A stretch of DNA of 64,000 bases from Streptomyces echinoruber (GTDB lineage Bacteria; Actinomycetota; Actinomycetes; Streptomycetales; Streptomycetaceae), in contig NZ_BMWH01000030.1 in NCBI RefSeq assembly GCF_014651135.1, forward strand, positions 24,536 through 88,535, in the 5' to 3' direction. Both the position numbers and the translations under genes were made by a program. Below are positions 58,599-64,000 of this stretch, in pieces; position 1 is the first letter of the stretch, and each line of letters begins with the position of its first letter. The notes below the pieces were generated by a model. It saw only the letters and a list, made by a program, of their open reading frames with translations, had not been told where the DNA came from and did no database searches.

Positions 58599-58704
58599 CG
58601 AAGCAGGTTCCTACGGCCGCGTGCTCCCACGGCACAGCCGTAGGAACCGGACGCAGGACGGCAACCGGTGCTCGCCCCTGCCGGAGAAAGCACCAGGCTG
58701 ACGC

Positions 58705-58815
58705 GCCGGCCCGTTCTTCTGGCTGGGTCTGCTGATCGCCGCGGGCGCGTTCGTCCCTCGCGGGCTGACGGTGTAGACCGTAGACCGGCGGCGCGCGACA
58801 GGGGGGACCACGTAA
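58705..58815 (+). repeat. Rearranged copy of the mqnP 3' end
   Basis: 58705-58755 matches 56926-56976 of mqnP with two mismatches. 58759-58815 matches the last codons, stop and downstream bases of mqnP (from 57094). The 117 bases between are missing in the copy. It lies just before the intact ATPase gene and does not form a gene by itself. Confidence 0.85.
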
Positions 58816-58863
58816 AGTGCACTCGACGACGGTGGGCGCCCGACCAGCAGGAAGACGAGCCCG

Positions 58864-60336
58864 ATGTATGTGAGCCGGATCCGCGTGCGGAACGTCAGGT
58901 CGTTCCACGGCGACCGCGACGCCGCACTCGACCTCGCCCGCCCGGACGGCTCCTACGCCGGCTGGACCGTCCTGGCGGGGCGCAACGGATCGGGCAAGAC
59001 GACCCTGCTGCGGGCCATCGCCCTGGCCCTCACCGGACCGGACAACGCACGCCGGCTGATGCCGAGCTTCGAGGCGTGGGTGAGCGACGGGGCGAGCTGG
59101 GCGGAGTCCTGCGTACACGTCGTGCCGGATCCCGAACTGGACGCGCTCGGCGACCAGTTCGAAGGCACTCTTTTCGAGAGCCGCGAAGTGTCCGCCGACC
59201 CCTTCTGGACGGAGCTGCGTTGGGAGCCGCGTGACGCCTCCAGAGCTGCCAGGGCCACCGGAGCTGGTGCCCGGCAGGCGCGTACGGTCCGCCGTACGGA
59301 ACCCGCTCTCTCGGCGGCCAACGGCTTGGACGCCCAGGGCGGTGATGCCTTCGCCCCCGGCGGCATGTGGGACGCGCAGCCGAGCGGCTGGCTGCTGGCG
59401 GGGTACGGGGCGTTCCGGCGGTTGTCGGGGAGCGGTGACCGCCCGCGCAACAAGCCGCGCTCCCTCGCCCTCTCCCGCCTGGACACCCTGTTCGACGAGG
59501 ACGCCTCCCTGTCCGACGCGGTCACCTGGCTCGTCGACGTCCACCTGCGGGCGTTGGAGGGCGACCCCGCCGCCGAGGAGCTGAAGTCCACGGCACTCGC
59601 CGTCCTAGGAGACGGCCTGCTGCCCGACGACTGCCGGGTCGTGGACGTCGACTCCGAAGGACTGTGGGTCGAGCGGCAGGGCCTGCGCCACCCGCTGCGG
59701 GAGATGAGCGACGGGCTGCGGACGGTCACCGCCCTCGTGGTGGACCTGCTGCGGCAGGTGTACGAGTCGTACGCCTCCGCCCGTGAGGCGGGGATCCCCC
59801 TGACCGAGTCCCGGGAGGGCCGGCTCGTCGTGCCGGTGCCGGGAGTCGTACTGATCGACGAGGTCGACGCCCACCTGCACGTCTCCTGGCAGCGCCGTAT
59901 CGGCCCGTGGCTGACCGCCCACTTCCCGGGCCTTCAGTTCCTCGTCACGACGCACAGCCCCTACATCTGCCAGTCCGCCGACCCCGGCGGTCTCATCCGG
60001 CTGCCGGGCCCCGGGGAGCCGGAGGCACCGCACGTGGTGGACGAGGAGCTGTACGAGCGCGTGGTGTACGGCAGCGGGGACGACGCCGCCCTGTCGGAGC
60101 TGTTCGGCCTCGACAGCCCGTACTCGGAGAAGGCGGACCTGCTGCGGGCCGAACTGGTCGCCCTGGAGGGGGCCGTTCTGCGCGGCACGGCCGACGCGGC
60201 GGCACTGGACCGCTACACGCGCCTGAAACAACTCCTCACCAGCTCACCGTCGGCGCGGCTGGACGAGATGTCCGCCAGTCTGTCGATGCTGGCCGAGGAA
60301 GGGACCCGCTCGTCGGACGGGGGAAGCACCGAGTGA
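58864..60336 (+). CDS. ptuA: Septu-like AAA/ABC-type ATPase (PtuA-like)
   Basis: A 490-residue RecF/SMC-type ATPase from ATG 58864. Walker A GRNGSGKTTLL (39-49) in the opening MYVSRIRVRNVRSFHGDRDA fold; LREMSDGLRTVTALVVDLLR is the signature-like helix; Walker B VVLIDEVDAHLH (about 327-338); switch histidine in LVTTHSP (about 360-366). The insert between Walker A and B lacks a long coiled coil, unlike true SMC proteins. It is coupled by GTGA to an HNH nuclease gene. An ATPase plus HNH nuclease pair of this size is the Septu anti-phage layout. A broken second copy of this gene lies at 57388-57540. Confidence 0.75.
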   Translation: MYVSRIRVRNVRSFHGDRDAALDLARPDGSYAGWTVLAGRNGSGKTTLLRAIALALTGPDNARRLMPSFEAWVSDGASWAESCVHVVPDPELDALGDQFEGTLFESREVSADPFWTELRWEPRDASRAARATGAGARQARTVRRTEPALSAANGLDAQGGDAFAPGGMWDAQPSGWLLAGYGAFRRLSGSGDRPRNKPRSLALSRLDTLFDEDASLSDAVTWLVDVHLRALEGDPAAEELKSTALAVLGDGLLPDDCRVVDVDSEGLWVERQGLRHPLREMSDGLRTVTALVVDLLRQVYESYASAREAGIPLTESREGRLVVPVPGVVLIDEVDAHLHVSWQRRIGPWLTAHFPGLQFLVTTHSPYICQSADPGGLIRLPGPGEPEAPHVVDEELYERVVYGSGDDAALSELFGLDSPYSEKADLLRAELVALEGAVLRGTADAAALDRYTRLKQLLTSSPSARLDEMSASLSMLAEEGTRSSDGGSTE

Positions 60337-61118
60337 TCAGGCTGGCCCGGATTCCCCTGCCGCGGCGGACGGTGGAGTACCTGGAGCGGTACGGCGCCCA
60401 AGTGGCAGCCGCGGCCGATCCCAAGGCGGCGGCCAATACCTTATGGAGCCGCAACACAACTGTCCGGACCAAGGTGCATCCGCAGGTCAAGCAGACCCTC
60501 GGTCGCATGGCGGCGGGCCGCGAGAGATGCATGTACTGCGGTGACAGCCAGGGCTGTGCCATCGACCACTTCGAGCCGCTGGCGGTCAATCCGCTGCGAG
60601 CCTTCGACTGGGCCAACCACCTCCTGGCCTGCACGGTGTGCAACAGTCACTACAAGCGAGACGAATTTCCCTGCGACGAGGAGGACGGCAGCCCTCTCCT
60701 CTTGGACCCGACCTGCGAGGAGCCCCTGGACCACCTCCACCTGCATCTGGGAGCAGGCGTCTACGCGCCCCTGAGCCCCCGGGGAGAGGCCAGTATCAGG
60801 GTCTTCGGATTGAACCGCCCCGTCCTGATCAAGGGCCGTATCGACGCCTACACACGTGCCCAGCTGTTCCTCGGACAGTGGAACTCGGCGTGGCGGCAGG
60901 GCGATCGGAACACCGCCTCCCGGATCGTCGACCTGGCTTGGAACCAGCCTCTGGCGGACGTGCTGGCATCGATGTTCCACCAGGCGGCACACCCCGCGGC
61001 CACCGCCCTCTTCGCCGGGGAGGAGAAGCTGCTGACCCTCCTGACCGCGGCGGAAACCCGCAACGCGTTCGGCACCGGACCTTCCGCGACCGCCGACACA
61101 ACGGCGCCGATGCCTTAG
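60333..61118 (+). CDS. ptuB: HNH endonuclease (PtuB-like), Septu-like effector
   Basis: A 261-residue nuclease from GTG 60333, overlapping the ATPase stop. A basic N-terminus is followed by a zinc-stabilised HNH fold: CMYC (66-69), AIDHFEPLAVNPLRAFDWAN with D78-H79, and HLLACTVCNSHYK with C100/C103 and N104. This spacing fits the PtuB/TIGR02646 type of HNH effector. The C-terminal half is helical. Leu35 is encoded by TTA (60441-60443), the rare bldA-dependent codon of Streptomyces, so full translation may be limited to late growth. Together with the ATPase it would degrade phage or host nucleic acid on infection. Confidence 0.75.
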   Translation: MIRLARIPLPRRTVEYLERYGAQVAAAADPKAAANTLWSRNTTVRTKVHPQVKQTLGRMAAGRERCMYCGDSQGCAIDHFEPLAVNPLRAFDWANHLLACTVCNSHYKRDEFPCDEEDGSPLLLDPTCEEPLDHLHLHLGAGVYAPLSPRGEASIRVFGLNRPVLIKGRIDAYTRAQLFLGQWNSAWRQGDRNTASRIVDLAWNQPLADVLASMFHQAAHPAATALFAGEEKLLTLLTAAETRNAFGTGPSATADTTAPMP

Positions 61119-61458
61119 CGTTGCGCCGTGCGCCTGTCTGCCGAGACCGGGAATTACACCGAGAGCGGGAGTTGCACCGAACGATTTGCAGTCCCCTGCA
61201 TCGATGGTGCGCGATTTCCGCGGATTCGCCTACGCGAGGAGTTCAGGGGCGACGCGGTCGGTGCGCCGACCCGTGAACTGTACCGGGCGACGAAGATGCG
61301 ATTCGACAATTCGGCCATAACGGCAAACCTGTTCGGCAGTGGGTCGGCGAGTGAGGGCTGCGCAACTCACCTCGAGCCGGGTGATCCCGCGGCAAGTGCC
61401 GAAGCCCTGGGTGGATGGGGTGCCCGCCGGGGCGCCGTCCGTGACAAGGGGGACCCAA
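61119..61458. other. 340-bp stretch without a recognised gene
   Basis: GC content is visibly lower than in the core genes. Open frames here have no homology-like features. It may be degraded coding sequence of the same toxin/immunity material that follows. Confidence 0.45.
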
Positions 61459-61749
61459 GTGAACGAAAAGCTGGAAAAATTCCTCAAGGTCTACCTGGAG
61501 ATGGAGCAGGCCTACGACACAAGGGGCTATCTGCGCCCGACGTTGCATGCATTCAAGCAGGAATACGTTGACGCGGTGCGCGAGGGATTGCAAACGGTGC
61601 TGCGCACACGTGAACTCTCTGTCGGGGATTACGAACGACTCACCGATATCGAGTTCAGCGACGAAGACAGCCTGTATGAATATCTCGGCGCTATGTATCG
61701 GTACCTGTTCGAAGGGCAAGAGGAGCAGCCCGTTCCGCCGGAGGCATGA
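61459..61749 (+). CDS. Small acidic protein, probable orphan immunity protein
   Basis: A 96-residue protein from GTG 61459 with AGGGGG 6 nt upstream. It is all-helical by pattern and acidic: VNEKLEKFLKVYLEMEQAYD, RPTLHAFKQEYVDAVREGLQ, ERLTDIEFSDEDSLYEYLGA, MYRYLFEG. This looks like the small immunity proteins that accompany polymorphic or contact-dependent toxins. It is followed by a toxin-tip fragment and another small gene. Base composition is less GC-rich than the neighbouring core genes. No named family is claimed. Confidence 0.55.
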   Translation: MNEKLEKFLKVYLEMEQAYDTRGYLRPTLHAFKQEYVDAVREGLQTVLRTRELSVGDYERLTDIEFSDEDSLYEYLGAMYRYLFEGQEEQPVPPEA

Positions 61750-61778
61750 ACGCGGCTGAGTGAAACGTCAGACTGGCG

Positions 61779-62135
61779 GTGCCGTTCGGCCGCCGGACGA
61801 CGGTAGTGCGCGGATTTGTCGGTCGCGATGAGTTGCAGGCCGTTAAGCAGCACCTATTTTTCGAAGAGCATCCTTTGAGGTCCGTTGACGGTGGGATAGT
61901 GCATGCGGGGTGCGACCCGAATCCGGATATTGCGGAGGTGCGGATCCGGCTGAAGTCCGGTACGCATACTGACGTCGACCTGCTTTTGCTTGAGCATGAA
62001 CTCGCGGAGCATCGGTACTATCAGGCGCATCCCGGCTCTACTTACACTGAAGCGCACGCTGCGGCCGCCAAGGTCGCGGACTGGGCGAGCAACAGAGAAC
62101 CGCCTCGGCGCGAAAATTACACGTGGGAGAATTGA
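61779..62135 (+). pseudogene. Detached C-terminal toxin domain
   Basis: 118 codons from GTG 61779 (frame open from 61764, no ribosome binding site). The sequence DELQAVKQHLFFEEHPL, GGIVHAGCDPNPDIAEVRIR, LLLLEHELAEHRYYQAHPG, YTEAHAAAAKVADW matches, as I recall, the C-terminal tip of many Streptomyces polymorphic toxins, with a conserved H-E-L-A-E-H helix. The secretion and linker parts are absent. It is best seen as an orphan toxin cassette of the kind that can recombine onto a full-length toxin. It is followed after 3 bp by a likely immunity gene. Confidence 0.55.
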
Positions 62136-62138
62136 GCG

Positions 62139-62369
62139 GTGGCTCTGTACGCGCGGATTGAAAAGATCGAGGAAGACGAGCGGAAGGTTCGTTACAGGTA
62201 TACGGATATGAGTGGTGGCGAGCGGACCTTGCTGCTGGACAAGGAGTCCGAGACGGTCTCTTCCGAAGGCGGTGTGGAGGACATGCTCTACCGTGCAGTT
62301 GCCAGGAAGGTCGCTGTCGCATGGGTTCGGGATGGAATAGCTCCCGAAAAGCTGCTGGTGCAGTCTTGA
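62139..62369 (+). CDS. Small protein, probable immunity protein for the detached toxin domain
   Basis: A 76-residue protein from GTG 62139: MALYARIEKIEEDERKVRYR, YTDMSGGERTLLLDKESETV, MLYRAVARKVAVAWVRDGIA, PEKLLVQS. It has a beta-rich first half and a helical second half, is soluble, and has no catalytic motif. It lies directly behind the toxin tip, as immunity genes do. Function is inferred from position. Confidence 0.6.
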   Translation: MALYARIEKIEEDERKVRYRYTDMSGGERTLLLDKESETVSSEGGVEDMLYRAVARKVAVAWVRDGIAPEKLLVQS

Positions 62370-62479
62370 GCGTTTCGCCGGAATCTTCCGAGGAGACCGC
62401 ACTCGCGCTTGAGCTCATCAAAGCCGCCGTTCGGTCCGCGCACTCCCTGGTGCTACAGCCTCAGTGCTTCGTGGTGTGA
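62366..62479 (+). pseudogene. Truncated start of a third small gene
   Basis: TTG 62366 overlaps the previous stop and reads LSVSPESSEETALALELIKA then AVRSAHSLVLQPQCFVV before a TGA. The helical start is normal-looking, but the frame ends after 37 codons where the sequence returns to core-like high GC. It probably marks the right edge of the inserted material. Confidence 0.4.
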
Positions 62480-62572
62480 CCGGTTGTGGCCGGGTGGTGG
62501 TCGCCGGGGGTGGAGGCAGGCGGGTAGTGGGTCGCCGCGCCGGTACGCCTCCCCGGGCATCGCCCACCACCT

Positions 62573-62603
62573 CGCCCTCGCCCTCGACCCGAAGGCGAGG
62601 GCG
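62573..62603. terminator. Hairpin between the island and mqnM
   Basis: A 10-bp perfect stem (CGCCCTCGCC at 62573-62582, complement at 62594-62603) with an 11-nt loop and no T-tract. Confidence 0.5.
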
Positions 62604-62649
62604 TCCGCCCTGTCCTGAGTACCCCCCGTCCCGCCGGTAGGCTCGACAT

Positions 62650-63321
62650 GTGAACGCAGGACAAAAGCAGCGCGCGCCTTGGATCGTGGGGGTGTCGGGG
62701 GCGTCGGGGACGCCGTACGCGGCCGCGGTGCTGCGTGCGCTGCTGGCAGCGGGGGAGCGCGTGGACCTGGTGGTCAGCCGGGCCGCGCGGCTGACGCTGC
62801 TGGACGAGACGGGGATCGCGTTCCGGGACGCCCACTGGCGGGACGACCTGCGCGCCTGGCTGGCGCGGGGGGCGGACGGCAAGCCGGACACCTTCCCGGC
62901 CGTGTGCCTGGACGACGTGCGGTACTGGAGCGCCGGGGACCTGGCGGCCGGGCCGTCCTCGGGGTCGTACCGCACGCGGGGCATGGTGATCGTGCCGGCC
63001 TCGACGGCCTGCGTGGCGGGGGTCGCGCTGGGGCTGTCCAAGGATCTGCTGCAGCGCGCGGCGAGCGTGACCCTGAAGGAGGGCCGCCCGCTCGTCGTCG
63101 CCGTGCGCGAGACCCCGCTGAACGGGCAGACGCTGCGCCACCTGGTCGCCCTCGACGACGCGGGCGCCGTCGTCGTCCCCGCCTCGCCCGCCTTCTACGC
63201 GGGCGCCACGCACATCCAGGACCTCGTCGACTTCGTCGCCGGGCGGGTCCTGGACGCGGCGGGTGTTCCGCACCGGCTCTATCGCCGCTGGGAGGGGGAG
63301 ATCGGCGGCGCACGGCCATAG
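62650..63321 (+). CDS. mqnM: UbiX-family flavin prenyltransferase (futalosine menaquinone pathway)
   Basis: A 223-residue enzyme from GTG 62650 that makes prenylated FMN, the cofactor of the UbiD-type decarboxylase encoded at 54761-56212. Motifs: WIVGVSGASGTPYAAAVLRA, VIVPASTACVAGVALGLSKD, LLQRAASVTLKEGRPLVVAV, RETPLN. It carries an extra segment of about 15 residues after LTLLDETGIA compared with minimal UbiX. It is separated from its functional partners by the island and followed by the Lrp gene. Confidence 0.92.
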   Translation: MNAGQKQRAPWIVGVSGASGTPYAAAVLRALLAAGERVDLVVSRAARLTLLDETGIAFRDAHWRDDLRAWLARGADGKPDTFPAVCLDDVRYWSAGDLAAGPSSGSYRTRGMVIVPASTACVAGVALGLSKDLLQRAASVTLKEGRPLVVAVRETPLNGQTLRHLVALDDAGAVVVPASPAFYAGATHIQDLVDFVAGRVLDAAGVPHRLYRRWEGEIGGARP

Positions 63322-63343
63322 CACCAGCCCCCATTCCTCCCGT

Positions 63344-63385
63344 CGGCTCCCATCGACTCCCATCGATTCCCATCGATTCTCGTCA
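63344..63385 (+). repeat. 10-bp tandem repeat between mqnM and the Lrp gene
   Basis: CTCCCATCGA-type units occur four times in succession, then TTCTCGTC. It is followed by GATTTTTTCA. Non-coding. Confidence 0.7.
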
Positions 63386-63428
63386 GACCCAACCTCTTCG
63401 GATTTTTTCAGTGGAAGGCTTCGATCGC

Positions 63429-63884
63429 ATGGACGCGGTGGACAGGCAGCTCATCCAGGCCCTGAGGGAGAACGGCCGGGCCTCCTACGCCGAGCTGGGA
63501 CGCCTCGTCGGCCTGTCGGGACCGAGCGTCACCGACCGCATCAACCGCCTGGAGGCGGCCGGGGTCATCACCGGCTACCGGGCCACGGTGAACGCCGCCG
63601 CGCTCGGTCTCGGCGTCACCGCCCTCATCGGCATCTCGCTCTCCGACGCCGCCGACCACGAGGATGTGGCGCGCCGGCTGAAGGACCTGCCGGAGATCGA
63701 GGACTGCTGGTTCATCGCCGGTGACGACTCCTTCATGCTCAAGGTGCGCGCCACGGACGTCGACGGCCTGGAGAAAATCATCCGGCGGCTCAGCGGCACC
63801 AAGGGCGTCTCGCGCACCCGCACCACCATCGTGCTCTCCACGAAGTGGGAGAACCGGGTGGGTGAGCTGCCGGAACCGGCGTAG
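63429..63884 (+). CDS. Lrp/AsnC-family transcriptional regulator
   Basis: A 151-residue regulator. ATG 63429 is preferred (GGAAGG about 10 nt upstream, MDAVDRQLIQALRENGR); GTG 63411 is also in frame. AsnC-type helix-turn-helix about 4-60 (SYAELGRLVGLSGPSVTDRI, NRLEAAGVITGYRA), then the RAM effector domain (ALGLGVTALIGISLSDAAD, DCWFIAGDDSFMLKVRATDV). It lies between mqnM and mqnE and may sense an amino acid or aromatic intermediate. The ligand is unknown. Confidence 0.9.
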   Translation: MDAVDRQLIQALRENGRASYAELGRLVGLSGPSVTDRINRLEAAGVITGYRATVNAAALGLGVTALIGISLSDAADHEDVARRLKDLPEIEDCWFIAGDDSFMLKVRATDVDGLEKIIRRLSGTKGVSRTRTTIVLSTKWENRVGELPEPA

Positions 63885-63925
63885 GGCTACGGTTTTACCG
63901 GATCCGTCTCAGAAAGAGGTGTCGT

Positions 63926-64000
63926 ATGGACGTCGGGCTCAAGCGCGAGCTGGAGGAGAAGGTCCGCTCCGGTGAGCGGCTGTCCCGTGAGGACGGCATC
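63926..64000 (+). CDS. mqnE: Aminofutalosine synthase, N-terminal part only
   Basis: ATG 63926 begins MDVGLKRELEEKVRSGERLS then REDGI, after the ribosome binding site AGAAAGAGGTG. This matches my recollection of the N-terminus of Streptomyces MqnE, a radical SAM enzyme that makes aminofutalosine. The position right after the UbiX-Lrp pair supports this. Only 25 codons are inside the window. Confidence 0.7.
   Translation, partial: MDVGLKRELEEKVRSGERLSREDGI

Noticed and set aside
58681..58800. A new small gene containing the mqnP-like tail
   Set aside because: The stretch is a rearranged duplicate with an internal deletion, no start codon with ribosome binding site, and no continuous mqnP frame upstream.
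58864..61118. Retron Ec78-type system
   Set aside because: No reverse transcriptase or structured non-coding RNA candidate was found beside the ATPase/HNH pair, so plain Septu is the simpler call.
61128..61571. 147-codon plus-strand frame before the small acidic gene
   Set aside because: No family-like sequence; it runs out of phase into the better supported gene starting at GTG 61459.
1..64000. tRNA or rRNA genes and classical attachment sites
   Set aside because: No cloverleaf-like sequence with CCA-type end or rRNA signature was recognised by eye; a covariance-model search would be needed to exclude small RNAs.

Overview
The window looks like part of a Streptomyces chromosome. It is very GC-rich with strong third-position GC, has many GTG starts and GTGA/ATGA four-base overlaps, and carries typical Streptomyces gene sets: a DUF397/XRE/anti-sigma-like ATPase trio, a class I lysyl-tRNA synthetase, the Res/Ccs cytochrome c maturation operon, DUF3558 lipoproteins and the futalosine menaquinone genes. 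No tRNA, rRNA, complete integrase, transposase or CRISPR array was seen.

Left part (1-14 kb) is accessory. It holds the first codons of a secreted protein, a chimeric pseudogene carrying a copy of the hsdM 3' end, a degraded type VII-secreted polymorphic toxin (one frameshift and one in-frame TGA) with an intact coupled partner gene that is probably the immunity gene, a small secreted M15-like protein, a complete type I restriction-modification operon (hsdR-hsdS-hsdM) and a WhiJ-like regulatory trio. From 14 to 23 kb come a winged-helix gene, a secreted GH64 beta-1,3-glucanase behind a LacI-type operator, hemB, an S-adenosylmethionine-dependent methyltransferase, a two-repeat secreted protein, and two translationally coupled membrane-anchored XRE proteins facing a secreted peptidoglycan-binding-like protein.

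Middle part (23-41 kb): argS and lysS (divergent), a DUF2637 membrane protein, two DUF3558 lipoproteins, rtcB, a small membrane protein/SDR pair, a divergent HxlR/quinone oxidoreductase pair, an AraC regulator and an OmpR-type two-component system. After these lies a decayed patch (XRE regulator tail, frameshifted flavoprotein, integrase C-terminal fossil). GC-rich minisatellite-like tandem repeats sit at many gene ends here.

Right part (41-64 kb) is core metabolism: hemL, a histidine phosphatase, a Tat lipoprotein deacetylase, resA-ccdA-resB-ccsB, a few housekeeping genes, then the menaquinone genes mqnL-mqnP ... mqnM-Lrp-mqnE. A 5.5-kb island interrupts this last cluster between mqnP and mqnM. 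It contains a small wHTH/membrane-protein/91-aa gene module with a symmetrical divergent promoter, a Septu-like ATPase+HNH defence pair (the nuclease carries a TTA leucine codon), partial duplications of both mqnP and the ATPase gene, and orphan toxin-tip/immunity fragments.

How the parts relate: haem supply (hemB, hemL), cytochrome c maturation and menaquinone synthesis all serve the respiratory chain. The two accessory regions carry phage defence and inter-bacterial toxin material, and each has left direct-repeat scars of its own defence genes.
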